A DNA stretch of 64,000 nt, from contig NZ_ATYX01000005.1 in the NCBI RefSeq assembly GCF_000427905.1, forward strand, positions 407,293-471,292. Reading direction: 5' to 3'. The position numbers and the translations under genes were made by a program. The stretch comes from Thermocrispum agreste DSM 44070. Its GTDB lineage: Bacteria; Actinomycetota; Actinomycetes; Mycobacteriales; Pseudonocardiaceae. This document shows, in pieces, positions 40,371 through 49,939 of the stretch (position 1 is the first letter of the stretch; the number at the start of each line of letters is the position of its first letter). The notes under the pieces are model-generated. The model did not search any database. It was not told the DNA's origin and saw nothing but the letters and a program-made list of their open reading frames with translations.

Positions 40371-41560
40371 TAGCGTCCCGGCCGGCACAGCACCGTGCTT
40401 TCCCTCGGTGTCAGGTCGACCCGCACCAAGTGCCGGGCCGCCGGTTTCACCAGCACCGCAAGTTCCTCGGCTCCGACATGCTGCAGCCGGCTGACCGTTT
40501 CCTGAACCATGCCCAGTGCACCCGCCACGACCGACGCCTCGCTGGGTTGCAGGCGTTGCATCACGATGATGTCGGCGTGGTGGAGGAGCTGCGCTCGTTC
40601 CGGAGTCAACACGTCGATCACCGACACCCGCGTCTGCCATGACGAGGGCCGTGCGTACTCCCAGCTCCGGGCGTGGTTGACGTCGTGCACCAAGAGCACC
40701 GGTCGCTCCGCGGTGCCAGGCACGTCAGGGCGTGCTGCCGGAGGAACGACCACCACTCGATCGATGCGGCCAGTGACACGTTCGGCCAGGTCATGCCAGC
40801 CCGCAGGCTGGTCGGTGAACACTACGACGCGTGCTCCGAACGCCAACGCCCGCATCGCGACGTATCGCCCCGCCCACCAGCCCCCGATCAACGCCACCGA
40901 TGTCGGAGTGGGCACGAGTACCGGTAGCGGAACCGCTACTCCCCTTTCGTCCTTGCCCAGCGTGAGGCCGTAGGTCGTCGCGGTGAGCTGAAGGTGGCCG
41001 AGCTCTTCGCGCGAGGCGAGGTGATGCCCCACCGACAGTGGCGGCAGCCCGGTACAGCGCGCGGCGGCAACCGGCACGACGGGGGGTTGGGCAGGTTGAT
41101 GGGGTTGCCCGCTCGGCCGCGGTGGCACCGCAGGCGCCGCGGCGGCTTGTCGCTGTGCGCCCGCCCGCCGCAGGCCACCCGGCTGAGCGGCTGCTTGTGC
41201 CGCAGCCCGGGCACCGTGCGCCGCGCGGGCCGGGCCCGTTGGTCCAGCAGCCGGTCGGTGAGCCACCTGTGGCCGGCCCGCACCGGTCGGCATCGGTCCG
41301 AGGCGCCCAGGATGCGCCGATGGCAGGGCGCCGCGCGGAGCGACCGTGGTGGTCGGAGCCGGTCCCCGGCGGGTGCCCCCGGCCCGTCCGGGTGGTGCGG
41401 CGCCCAGCGGGTGGCCCGCCTGGGTGGGTGGTGCGGCGCCCAGCGGGTGGCCTGCCTGGGTGGGCGCGGTACCGGGTGGCTGCACCGTGCCGTTGGCCGG
41501 CGATGGAGTCCTCGCGGCTTGCGCGTCCTTCTTGGTCACGGACGTGGCTGCGACGTTCAT
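40367..41560 (-). CDS. ESX-associated hypothetical protein, low-complexity N-terminus
   Basis: A 397-residue protein. The first 170 residues are Ala/Pro/Gly/Arg-rich and contain a duplicated PTQAGHPLGAAP unit. The C-terminal 220 residues are globular (LQLTATTYGLTLGKDERGVA, VALIGGWWAGRYVAMRALAF, LLVHDVNHARSWEYARPSSW), resembling a nucleotide-binding alpha/beta domain without a recognisable P-loop. Its ATG overlaps the EccE-like stop (ATGA), so it works with that membrane protein, probably in type VII secretion. No named family recognised. Confidence 0.68.
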   Translation of the reverse strand: MNVAATSVTKKDAQAARTPSPANGTVQPPGTAPTQAGHPLGAAPPTQAGHPLGAAPPGRAGGTRRGPAPTTTVAPRGALPSAHPGRLGPMPTGAGRPQVAHRPAAGPTGPARAAHGARAAAQAAAQPGGLRRAGAQRQAAAAPAVPPRPSGQPHQPAQPPVVPVAAARCTGLPPLSVGHHLASREELGHLQLTATTYGLTLGKDERGVAVPLPVLVPTPTSVALIGGWWAGRYVAMRALAFGARVVVFTDQPAGWHDLAERVTGRIDRVVVVPPAARPDVPGTAERPVLLVHDVNHARSWEYARPSSWQTRVSVIDVLTPERAQLLHHADIIVMQRLQPSEASVVAGALGMVQETVSRLQHVGAEELAVLVKPAARHLVRVDLTPRESTVLCRPGRY

Positions 41561-42639
41561 GCCATTCCTCCTCCCGTCGGGGCGGACGCGTACACGCCGA
41601 GCGCGTGCTCACCGTCCAGCCGGAACATCTCGGCGCCGTAGCCTCGACTGACGCGCAGGAGCTGGGTGGTGGCGTCCTCGTTCCCGGCGTGCGGGGTCGC
41701 GATGCGAACGACGCACCGGAGGTCGGCTTCCTTGCCGCGGGGAGCAACCGTGATCCCGATACTCGTCGACGGCAGGGACATGGCCCGAATCGCCGCGAAC
41801 AGCTCCCCTGCTCGCCGTGGATCCGGCCAGGACCGCACCCAGAAGCACGTGTGCGCCAGTCGACGCGAACGCCACTCCCGCCACCGCTCCTCGGCAGCGG
41901 GCTGACCACCCGGCGCCAAATCACACGAATGAGCCAGCGCCGCCAGCAGGCGATCAGCGTCCAGCGTCCGCGCCGCAACACCGCGCCGAGCGAGCGCCCG
42001 GCCGACGCGGCGAACCATCTCGGCCATCACCGCCGGGACGTTCACGGTGTACTCGGGCGTGCCGACGAACGATTCGGCCAGCTGCCGCGCGTCCACGCGA
42101 ACCGCGACCCATGCCACCGGCACACCGCCCGTGGTTTGGGTGACGACCTGGAACTGAACTCCCGCCACCTCGGCGTCGTCGGCGATTGCCATGAGCCTGG
42201 TGATCGGCACCGGCGCAGTCGTCGCGTTGTCGCCGTGCGGCTTGCGCAGCTCCAGCACCGCAAACCAACCTGTCCCGTCGTCGGCTACGCCGAGTGGACC
42301 GTCCGGGCCTGCGACGTTCTGGACGGTCAGCGTCGGTGACAGATACCGCAGGGCCGCCAGCCGAGGGTCCGGCGTCGGCGCGCCACGGCCGGCGCGGCGG
42401 CGGTAGCGCGCCCACAACACGATCGTGTCGGTCAGCCACCGGCCGTTGTATCTGCCCAGCAGCAGGGCCAGCAGCACCGCGGCGAGCGTGCCACCGATCA
42501 GACCGGCAACGAGGCCGTTCGCTGCGGCGACGATGGCCACGGCGATCACCATGTGCACCAGCACCAGCCGGACCACGCCGATCGGGCCGATCCGGCCGGG
42601 CAACCGGCGGGGCCGCAGCCACCTCGAGCTTTGCGTCAT
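41557..42639 (-). CDS. EccE-like type VII secretion membrane protein
   Basis: A 360-residue protein with two adjacent N-terminal helices (about 22-60: LVLVHMVIAVAIVAAANGLV, then IGGTLAAVLLALLLG) and a soluble domain with RRVGRALARRGVAARTLDAD and LAHTCFWVRSW. This is the layout of EccE, a peripheral component of the ESX inner-membrane complex. No EccB, EccC, EccD or mycosin lies in the window, so it is part of a split or reduced locus. ATG at 42639 is preferred over one 15 bases upstream. Confidence 0.72.
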   Translation of the reverse strand: MTQSSRWLRPRRLPGRIGPIGVVRLVLVHMVIAVAIVAAANGLVAGLIGGTLAAVLLALLLGRYNGRWLTDTIVLWARYRRRAGRGAPTPDPRLAALRYLSPTLTVQNVAGPDGPLGVADDGTGWFAVLELRKPHGDNATTAPVPITRLMAIADDAEVAGVQFQVVTQTTGGVPVAWVAVRVDARQLAESFVGTPEYTVNVPAVMAEMVRRVGRALARRGVAARTLDADRLLAALAHSCDLAPGGQPAAEERWREWRSRRLAHTCFWVRSWPDPRRAGELFAAIRAMSLPSTSIGITVAPRGKEADLRCVVRIATPHAGNEDATTQLLRVSRGYGAEMFRLDGEHALGVYASAPTGGGMA

Positions 42640-42736
42640 CGTCCCCACACCCACTTCGACCGGGGCGCCCGCCGAAAAGTTGGGGAGTCTCGCCCGCCGG
42701 CTCGACGCGGCCGATCACTCGCTGCCGTGAGGTCTG

Positions 42737-43176
42737 CTACGCGCTGCCCAACGCCGCCGGAGGCTCGTTCCGGTACTGATCCCGGTTGTCGCGGGCGATC
42801 ACCGGGCCGCCCGGCTTCTCGACCTCCCACACCGCGTCCTCGGCGGTGTCGGCAGGCGTCATCCGGCGCACGGCAGCATCGGCCCGCTCGACCCATTCGT
42901 CGTGCTGGTCCGTCCGCACCCGATCACCGTCATGCCGCTGAGTTCGAGCACTCCCCCGACGCACGACACGGTGGGTTCCCCGGCCTGCCCCTCGAGGGTC
43001 ACTGTGCCCCGGTCCCGTGCCACCAGCGTCACCTTGCGCCGGTGGACCTGGACCGGCTCGGTGTAAGTGCCCGGGGCGATCGTGACGACCGTGTCGTCGT
43101 CCGCCACTTCGAGTGCTTCGGCAATGCTGGACAGCACCCCACGTTGGCCAGGCGCGACGAGAAGCGTGCGGGCCAT
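42737..43176 (-). pseudogene. Remnant of a beta-helix gene
   Basis: ATG at 43176 starts MARTLLVAPGQRGVLSSIAE, entry of a pectin-lyase-like beta-helix, with coils VVTIAPGTYTEPVQVHRRKV and VTLEGQAGEPTVSCVGGVLE. Near 42930 coding moves to another frame, DEWVERADAAVRRMTPADTA and AVWEVEKPGGPVIARDNRDQ, ending at 42737. The product would have only three coils instead of the dozens usual for ESX-linked beta-helix proteins, so an internal deletion with frameshift is likely. In one frame it gives a 105-residue truncated protein. Confidence 0.5.
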
Positions 43177-43204
43177 GCGTCCAACCCTAGCGGTCCGGCG
43201 ATCG

Positions 43205-44980
43205 TCACGAGGACCTTTCGTGTCCCTCGGCAACCTGGCCGGCGCTTTCCTGACGGCCCGGATCGGATGCACCCGGCGGCATCCTCAGCCGGCCGTCCTT
43301 CATGTAGCTGGGCTCCATCTTCCGGCCTCCACCGAAGGCGATCCCGTAGGCGAGGCAACCGGCGATGAGGGCGATCGCCAGCAGACCGTCTTCGACCCTC
43401 GACCATGCGTCGGACCGCTCGAAGAACAGCTCACGCGGCCACAGCGGCGCCATCGCCATGGTCAGCGTGTCGCCCTCGTGCGGCGCGTCGTCACGATCAC
43501 CGTGCCATTCCTTGCCGGTGCTCTCCTTCCGTTGGCCGCCGAGCTCGTAGGTGACGTCAAGGCTGGGGGGATCGTCCCCCAAGGGATCCTCCCTGTCCAC
43601 GACGGTCACTTCGACCGTCGGCCCCACACCCACCATGACCGCCGCTGCGTTGCCGAGGAGGTAGGCCCCGGGCATCGCCGCCAGCGCAAGCAGGGCGAAG
43701 AGCCCGACATCGACGATGTCGGTGCTCCGCTTCCTCAGCCGGCGCCCGACGAACACGCCGAACTGCAGGAGTCCGGCCACTACGACATCGATGACGAGCA
43801 CTATGACCAGCGCCAGCCAGCCACGGACGCCGAGGCTGAGTATCGCCAGCAGCAACACCCCGACCACGAGGGCGAACACCATGCGGCGCAGGTAGCTGCG
43901 CAGTCTGGGCGGCAGTGCAGGCAACGGTATGCCCACCCAGCGGCCGAGTCGCACCGCCAGCGTTCCGAACATGTACACCGCCAGCACTCCGAGCACGGCG
44001 TACACGTTGGCCGACAGCTGCGAACTCGGCAGCGAGGTGTACCGCTCGGCGAAGATCGCGGGCAGCTCGTCACCGGTGAAGATCCGGGTCGGCGCGCCGG
44101 TCAGATAGGCGAGGGATCGCCCTATCTCTGCTACCCCGAAAGCCAACGCCACCACGATCATGGGCAGCAGGCCGAGCGTGCTGAGCAGACGACACCACTG
44201 TTCGCGCGGACGCGGCCGGTATCGGAAGTAACGACCACCGTATCCAGGTCCCACATCGTCCCTGGTTGCGTGGGTGCGCCACGAATGGTCCGGGACGTCA
44301 CGCACCAACTCCAGCAGATCCTTGGCGTATTCGATGACGTCGTCCAGCCGCTGCGGCGCGGCGACGTCGATGCTGATCACACCGTCGGCCAGGGCCATCG
44401 AGTGCGGCCGGTCCGACTCGGGGACCCGGTCCTTCTCACCGGGAGACAGCCGCTCGTACGGTACGACGATCAGCTTCCGGAAGGCCTTGGCAACCGCTTC
44501 GTCGGCGGCGAAAACGGCGACTTTTTGGGCTTCGTTCTTGGTCAACAACCGCGGGAACTCACCGAGACGCAGCCGCAGCCGATCCGCGGCCGCGCTGCCT
44601 GCCCGAACCACCCGGAACTCCGGCGTGTGCGGCGTCTTGACCTGGATGACACAACGCCGGCCCTCCCCGTAACCGAACGCAGCGGCTGCAAAACCGTGGA
44701 TCGTGAAACCCGCACACCACTCCGGCGTCACCGGCTCCCCGGTGTCCGGCTTCGTGTAGGAGACGAACGTGGGGCCGTGCCTGCTCATGCCGGTGTTCCG
44801 CGCGTCTGCCAGCGCCTTCAGCGCGGCTTGCTCCTCCTCGTAGCGACCCTCGTCCGCAGTCCACGTCCGCGCAAGGATCGACACGACGAAGAACGCCAGG
44901 CCTCCCCCAGTGACCCACAGCCCAGCCTCGTCGAGTGTGGCGGCATCCACGAACGTTCTCCCCCCGAAACGGACGATCAC
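43205..44980 (-). CDS. Multi-pass membrane protein, ESX-linked, unknown function
   Basis: A 591-residue protein with a first helix at about 20-38 (GLWVTGGGLAFFVVSILA), a large hydrophilic domain (40-270, including GFTIHGFAAAAFGYGEGRR and DVAAPQRLDDVIEYAKDLLE), four to five helices at about 275-460, a beta-rich domain with VEVTVVDREDPLGDDPPSLD, and a last helix LLAIALIAGCLAYGIAFGGG. No family recognised. It is divergent from the WXG100-like genes at 45061 and is probably tied to their secretion or sensing. Confidence 0.65.
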   Translation of the reverse strand: MIVRFGGRTFVDAATLDEAGLWVTGGGLAFFVVSILARTWTADEGRYEEEQAALKALADARNTGMSRHGPTFVSYTKPDTGEPVTPEWCAGFTIHGFAAAAFGYGEGRRCVIQVKTPHTPEFRVVRAGSAAADRLRLRLGEFPRLLTKNEAQKVAVFAADEAVAKAFRKLIVVPYERLSPGEKDRVPESDRPHSMALADGVISIDVAAPQRLDDVIEYAKDLLELVRDVPDHSWRTHATRDDVGPGYGGRYFRYRPRPREQWCRLLSTLGLLPMIVVALAFGVAEIGRSLAYLTGAPTRIFTGDELPAIFAERYTSLPSSQLSANVYAVLGVLAVYMFGTLAVRLGRWVGIPLPALPPRLRSYLRRMVFALVVGVLLLAILSLGVRGWLALVIVLVIDVVVAGLLQFGVFVGRRLRKRSTDIVDVGLFALLALAAMPGAYLLGNAAAVMVGVGPTVEVTVVDREDPLGDDPPSLDVTYELGGQRKESTGKEWHGDRDDAPHEGDTLTMAMAPLWPRELFFERSDAWSRVEDGLLAIALIAGCLAYGIAFGGGRKMEPSYMKDGRLRMPPGASDPGRQESAGQVAEGHERSS

Positions 44981-45060
44981 TACTCGGTGCGTGTGCCATC
45001 ATTCCTGACGCGGCCTGCGGGCCCGGAAGGGAGTCGCACTGGGGGACCGAAGGTATCGGT

Positions 45061-45393
45061 ATCGGTGTCGAGGTCGGCGAGCTCAAACAGTTCGTCAAGA
45101 CGCTCGACTTCTACCAATCGGAAGCGAAGAAGTTCGAGGGCCTGGTCGAGGAGGCCAACGGGATCTCCGACGAGTCCTGGGGTGTGATCGGGCTCTTTGT
45201 CAAGGGCAAGTACACGAGCAAGCTGCAGATCCTGCGCGAGCTGGTGGACGACCTGCAAGAGGCGTTCCAGGGCCTCGGCGACAAGATCGCCGAGGCGGCG
45301 AAGGTCTACGAGAGCACCGAGCAGGACCACGTGATCATGTTCGGCCACCACGCGGCCGAGGTGGACGGCATCGGCGACGACAAGGGGCGGTGA
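45061..45393 (+). CDS. ESX-substrate-like (WXG100/DUF-type) helical protein with non-canonical start
   Basis: Coding sequence reads VEVGELKQFVKTLDFYQSEA, SWGVIGLFVKGKYTSKLQIL and ends in DGIGDDKGR, about 110 residues of amphipathic helices as in actinobacterial type VII secretion-associated proteins. No ATG, GTG or TTG occurs in this frame between the promoter region and the conserved part; the first one is at 44935, inside the divergent gene. ATC at 45061 lies seven bases after GAAGG and would give MGVEVGELKQF. The exact start is therefore uncertain. The stop overlaps the next GTG by four bases. Confidence 0.7.
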   Translation: MGVEVGELKQFVKTLDFYQSEAKKFEGLVEEANGISDESWGVIGLFVKGKYTSKLQILRELVDDLQEAFQGLGDKIAEAAKVYESTEQDHVIMFGHHAAEVDGIGDDKGR

Positions 45394-46513
45394 TGGCCGA
45401 GCAACGGGAAAGTTTCGCCGATCAGGCGAAGGAGAAGTTCACGTCCGACGAGATCGACGACCCGTTGTTCGACATCCAGAACGCGGCGAAGAAGATCTCG
45501 ATCGCCGGCTCGGCGTACCAGACCTACGACGAGTGGGCGGACAAGGACTTCGAGATCTCCAAGGCGGAGGTCGTCAGCAAGGGTCTCGCGCTCGTCGGCG
45601 AGTGCGCGGCTGAGATCGTCAGCTTCGCCAAGGACCCCATCACTGGCTGATCAGCAACGGGCTCAGCTTCCTGCTCGAACTGTTCCAGCCGCTGCAGGAC
45701 GTGCTGCACATGGTCAGCGGCGACGGTCCCGCCCTGGCCGAGGCCTCCGGCAACTTCCAGCAGATCGGCGAAGGCCTGAAGAACATGGCGCAGGCCCTGT
45801 GCGAGGACCGGGACAAGCAGCTGAAGAACTGGCCCCAGGAAGCGGGTACGGCGGCCAAGAACAAGCTCGAGGAGCTGTCCAAGGGCATCGAAGGGATCGC
45901 CGGCACCGCGCACGGCGTCGCCGACACGCTCACGATGTGGTCGATCGTCATGCAGGTCATCGAGGAGACGATCAAGGCCATCATCAGCGAGCTGGTGTTC
46001 TGGTGCATCTACGCCTGGTTGCCCGCGCTGGCCAGTTCGGTGTTCTCGTTCGGTGCCAGCGTCGCCGCCACCATGGCGAACACGGTCGGCCACGTCGCCA
46101 CGGCGCTGAGCAAGGCCTTCGAATGGCTGGGGAAGCTTTTCCCGCCGCTGAAGCGGTTCGCCACGTTCCTGGACACCTGGGGTGAGCGCCTGCAAGGGTT
46201 CAAGGGTGCGCTCAACGCGTACAAGGCAGCGTGGGAGAGCCCGCTCGGCCTGAGCGGTACTGCCCGCCGCTTCCAGGAGATGAACCTCGGGCAAGCCGTG
46301 CTGCACTCGGTCAAGGAAGGCGGCTACAAAGCCGTGGAGGAAACGATCGGCCTCAATCCGGGCAGCATGGGCAGCGGTGTGGAGAAGGTCAAGGGCGTCA
46401 CCGGCATGATCGACAAGATGCGGGAGCGCAAGGACAACGTCGACGACATCTTCACCGACGGCGAAGACGACAAGTACACCACCGAGGAAACCCGGCGGAA
46501 CCTCGAAGTCTGA
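45390..46513 (+). pseudogene. Frameshifted WXG100-superfamily-like gene
   Basis: GTG at 45390 (or ATG 45393) begins MMAEQRESFADQAKEKFTSD and reads to DPITG* at 45648-45650. One base over, the sequence goes on as WLISNGLSFLLELFQPLQDV, LHMVSGDGPALAEASGNFQQ and further to 46513, about 285 residues with hydrophobic SELVFWCIYAWLPALASSVF. In related actinobacterial proteins the DPI-WLI-NGL segment is continuous, so one base seems missing near 45642. The full protein would have about 374 residues. An internal ATG at 45701 has no ribosome binding site. Could be a sequencing error. Confidence 0.6.
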
Positions 46514-46843
46514 GCGCGTCGCGCGTGCCCAGCCCACGACGCTGGCCGAGGCCGCAGCACCTGGCACCGGCGTCGGAGAGCAGTCCGATGCCGCCGCGGC
46601 CGGCCCCGCCAGGGTGCTGATGCCTGCGGCGACGTGGCCGCAAGCCGGGTGATGTTCGCTGGGATCGCACTGCTGCGCGCGGCTGCCGCTCCGGTTTCGG
46701 GGTGGCAGCCGTTGTCGCGTGCGCGTCCGCCGACCCCGATTCGCTGCCCGTTCGGCCACGACCACCCGGCAGGCCCTGGCGGATCGCTGCCGATTGGTCT
46801 ACACCTTTATCGCACGTCATCCGGCCGACCCCGGAGGTGCACC
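46514..46843. other. Intergenic region with DasR-type operator
   Basis: About 330 bases with no convincing gene. The only clear element is the operator-like sequence at 46793-46808 near the GH20 start. Confidence 0.5.
46793..46808 (+). promoter_or_regulatory. Candidate dre site (DasR operator)
   Basis: ATTGGTCTACACCTTT matches the DasR-responsive element ACTGGTCTAGACCACT in its core TGGTCTA-ACC. It ends 36 bases before the start of the GH20 hexosaminidase, a typical DasR target for chitin/GlcNAc use. Confidence 0.65.
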
Positions 46844-48442
46844 GTGCCGAAGCGAACCCGCCTGGCCGCCGTCCTGGCAGCGGCCGCGCTCGCCGTGACC
46901 GCCGCCGTCACCCCGGCCTTCGCCGAGCAGACGGCGCCGGCGTCCCACCAGATCACCAGCCGCTACGACGCACTGATCCCCGCGCCGCTCGAGGCGAAAG
47001 CCCATGGCGGCCCCGGATTCCGGCTCACTCCGGGCATCGTCGTCCGCACCGAGCCCGGTTCGGCCGAGGCCCGCCAGGTCGCCGAGTACCTTGCCGAGGA
47101 GATTCGGCCAGCCACCGGATTCGACGTGCCGATCGTCGACCGTCCTACGGCCCGCCCGCACATCGCGCTGCTGCTCCATGGTGCGGGCAAGCGGGTCGGT
47201 GACCAGGGCTACCGGTTGGACGTCACCCCGCATCGGATCACCATCCGCGCCAACACCTCGGACGGCCTGTTCGCCGGGGTGCAGACGCTGAGGCAGCTGC
47301 TGCCCCCGGAGTTCGCCGCCGGCACGCAGCAGAAGCACACGTGGACGGTGCCCGCCGGACGCGTGGTCGACGCGCCACGGTTCGAATACCGGGGCGCCAT
47401 GCTGGACATCGCCCGGCACTTCCACACCCCGGACGAGATCAAGTCCTACATCGACCAGATCGTCCACTACAAGATCAACTACCTGCACCTGCACCTGACC
47501 GACGACCAGGGCTGGCGGATCGAGATCGACTCGTGGCCGGACCTGGCACCGGTCGGCGGCGGTCCCGGCACCGGCGTGGACGGTGTCGGCGGCGGCTACC
47601 TGACCAAGGAGGACTACGCCGACCTGGTCGCCTACGCCGAGAGCCGGCACATCACCATCGTCCCCGAGATCGACATGCCGGGGCACACCAACGCCGCGTT
47701 GTCGGTCTACGGCGAGCTGAACTGCGACGGCGTCCCGGTGCCGCCGCGCACGGACACCGAAGTCGGATACAGCTCGCTGTGCATCGGGCTGGAGACGACG
47801 TACCGGTTCGTCGAGGACGTCATCCGTGAGGTCGCGGAGCTGACCCCCGGCCCGTACCTGCACATCGGTGGCGACGAGGCGCACGCCACGCCGGAGGAGG
47901 ACTACCGGGCGTTCATGCAGCGGGTCCTGCCGCTGGTGGAGAAGTACGGCAAGCGCGCGTTCGGCTGGACCGAGGTCACCAAGGCCGAGCCGCCCACGTC
48001 GGTCGTGCCGCAGTTCTGGCACACCAACCGGGAGAACGCGAGCCTGGCCGACGCCGTCGCCCACGGCAACAAGGTGATCATGTCCCCGGCCAACAAGGCC
48101 TACCTGGACATGAAGTACGACCAGAACACCCCGCTCGGCCTGTCCTGGGCCGGCTACATCGAGGTCAAGGACGCCTACGACTGGGATCCGGGAAGCCACG
48201 TGACGGGTGTCGGCGAGGAGTCGGTGCTCGGCGTCGAGGCACCGCTGTGGTCGGAGACCCTGCGCAACATCGACGACATCGAGTTCATGGCCTTCCCCCG
48301 GCTTCCGGCCATCGCCGAGCTCGGCTGGTCGCCCGCGGACAGCCACGACTGGGAGTCGTTCCGGGCCCGGCTGGCCGAAGAGGGCAAACGGTGGGAGGCG
48401 GAAGGGGTCGACTTCTACCGGTCCCCGCAGATCGACTGGTGA
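46844..48442 (+). CDS. Secreted beta-N-acetylhexosaminidase (GH20)
   Basis: A 532-residue exported enzyme: signal peptide 1-26 (VPKRTRLAAVLAAAALAVTA, cut near AFA), GH20b domain with GYRLDVTPHRITIRANTSDG, and GH20 barrel with the catalytic pair Asp344-Glu345 in HIGGDEAH plus YLHLHLTDDQGWRIEI and WxxTL-like EAPLWSETL. It removes terminal GlcNAc/GalNAc from chitooligosaccharides or cell-wall fragments by substrate-assisted catalysis. GTG at 46844 follows GGAGG at seven bases. Probably under DasR control. Confidence 0.94.
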   Translation: MPKRTRLAAVLAAAALAVTAAVTPAFAEQTAPASHQITSRYDALIPAPLEAKAHGGPGFRLTPGIVVRTEPGSAEARQVAEYLAEEIRPATGFDVPIVDRPTARPHIALLLHGAGKRVGDQGYRLDVTPHRITIRANTSDGLFAGVQTLRQLLPPEFAAGTQQKHTWTVPAGRVVDAPRFEYRGAMLDIARHFHTPDEIKSYIDQIVHYKINYLHLHLTDDQGWRIEIDSWPDLAPVGGGPGTGVDGVGGGYLTKEDYADLVAYAESRHITIVPEIDMPGHTNAALSVYGELNCDGVPVPPRTDTEVGYSSLCIGLETTYRFVEDVIREVAELTPGPYLHIGGDEAHATPEEDYRAFMQRVLPLVEKYGKRAFGWTEVTKAEPPTSVVPQFWHTNRENASLADAVAHGNKVIMSPANKAYLDMKYDQNTPLGLSWAGYIEVKDAYDWDPGSHVTGVGEESVLGVEAPLWSETLRNIDDIEFMAFPRLPAIAELGWSPADSHDWESFRARLAEEGKRWEAEGVDFYRSPQIDW

Positions 48443-48471
48443 CCCCTTCCCGTCCTGCAGTCGGCGGAGAG

Positions 48472-48512
48472 CCGACGCCGCGGCGGCCCCGGACCAGTAG
48501 CCGCGGCGTCGG
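48472..48512. terminator. Bidirectional hairpin terminator
   Basis: Perfect 13-base arms CCGACGCCGCGGC and GCCGCGGCGTCGG with a 15-base loop between the convergent GH20 and thiolase genes. Confidence 0.85.
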
Positions 48513-48598
48513 AGCCACCGCGGCCGACAGTCCGTCCGGTCGCCGCGACGCATGCCACCCCCGCCGCACTGTCGACGGGACAGCGCGGTGCAGGCGGT

Positions 48599-49819
48599 TC
48601 AGACCCGCTCGACCAGCAGAGAGACCCCCTGGCCCACACCGACGCACAGGGTCGCCAGGCCACGCCGAGCGTCCTCCCGCTCGAGCCGCCCGAGCAGCGT
48701 GACGACCAGCCGTGCTCCGGAGCAGCCGAGCGGATGGCCGAGCGCGATCGCCCCGCCGTCGGCATTCACCTTCTCCGGGTCCAGCTTCAGCCTGCGGATG
48801 ACGGCCAGGCTCTGCGCGGCGAACGCCTCGTTCAGCTCGACGGCGTCGATGTCGTCCACGGTCAGCCCGGTGCGGTCCAGAAGCTTCTCGGTGGCGGGCA
48901 CCGGCCCGAGCCCCATGACGTGGGGGGCGACACCGGCGCTGGCGCCGGCCACCACCCTGGCCCGCGGTGTCAGTCCGTGCCGCTGGATCGCGCGCTCGCC
49001 GGCCAGCAGCAACGCCGCCGCACCGTCGGACAGCGGAGAGGACGACCCCGCGGTCACGATGCCGTCCTTGCGGAACACCGGCTTCAGCTTGGCCAGCTTC
49101 TCGAGGCTGGTGGAACGACGCGGTCCTTCGTCGGCCTCGACAAGCTCGTCACCGACCGGCACCGGCACGATCTCCCGCCGGAAGTGCCCGGCGTCGGCGG
49201 CCGCGACCGCGCGCTGATGGCTGCGCAGGGCGAACTGGTCGGATTCCTCCCTGGTGATGCCGTCGAGCCTGGCCACCTCCTCGGCCGTCTCCCCCATGGA
49301 CAGCGTGACCTTGCGGACCTCGGGCCCGGCGCCTGCGGGCACGGCCCGGTCGTGCTCGGTGAACTTCGGGTTGGTGAAGCGCCAGCCGAGCGAGGTGTCG
49401 GACACCTCACCGGGCCGGGCCCACGGGGTGCCCGGCTTGGCCATCACCCAGGGAGCCCTGGTCATGGACTCCACTCCGCCCGCGACGACGACGTCCGCCT
49501 CACCGGCACGGATCGTGGCGGCGGCGGTCGCCACCGCGGTCAGGCCGCTGGCGCACAACCGGTTCACCGTGTATCCGGGGACCTCGTCCGGCAGCCCGGC
49601 CAGCAGCGCGGCCATCCGCGCCACGTTCCGGTTGTCCTCACCGGCCTGGTTGGCCGCACCGAGGATCACCTCGTCGATCGCGTCGGCGGGAACCGTGGCG
49701 CGGCCGACCACTTCGCGCACCACCATCGCGGCCAGGTCGTCCGGCCGGACCTGGGCCAGCGCGCCACCGTAACGTCCTTGCGGGGTGCGGACTCCGTCCA
49801 CGATGAACACGTCAGTCAT
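48599..49819 (-). CDS. Thiolase (acetyl-CoA acetyltransferase / beta-ketoadipyl-CoA thiolase type)
   Basis: A 406-residue enzyme with nucleophile Cys89 in [21 protein letters not shown], the His of [16 protein letters not shown] and a C-terminal Cys in [12 protein letters not shown]. It condenses or cleaves acyl-CoA in beta-oxidation or aromatic degradation; PcaF-like members have the same length. The glycine-rich end reads GVGQG rather than the usual GGGQG. It follows the acyl-CoA dehydrogenase gene by 120 bases on the same strand. Confidence 0.93.
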   Translation of the reverse strand: MTDVFIVDGVRTPQGRYGGALAQVRPDDLAAMVVREVVGRATVPADAIDEVILGAANQAGEDNRNVARMAALLAGLPDEVPGYTVNRLCASGLTAVATAAATIRAGEADVVVAGGVESMTRAPWVMAKPGTPWARPGEVSDTSLGWRFTNPKFTEHDRAVPAGAGPEVRKVTLSMGETAEEVARLDGITREESDQFALRSHQRAVAAADAGHFRREIVPVPVGDELVEADEGPRRSTSLEKLAKLKPVFRKDGIVTAGSSSPLSDGAAALLLAGERAIQRHGLTPRARVVAGASAGVAPHVMGLGPVPATEKLLDRTGLTVDDIDAVELNEAFAAQSLAVIRRLKLDPEKVNADGGAIALGHPLGCSGARLVVTLLGRLEREDARRGLATLCVGVGQGVSLLVERV

Positions 49820-49939
49820 GGCTCTCCCACTGTGCTCGCGCGGCGTGGCCGCGGCTGTCGCCCTGCGGCGGTGTCTTTCGCGCCAGGGCGCTGCTCGGGT
49901 GTCGGATCGGCACGGGGTGATGTGCCCGACGGTGTCACG

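Noticed and set aside
44935..45060. ATG at 44935 as the start of the ESX-like gene
   Set aside because: It lies inside the 5' end of the divergent gene, and the 42 extra residues are not protein-like and mirror the antisense strand.
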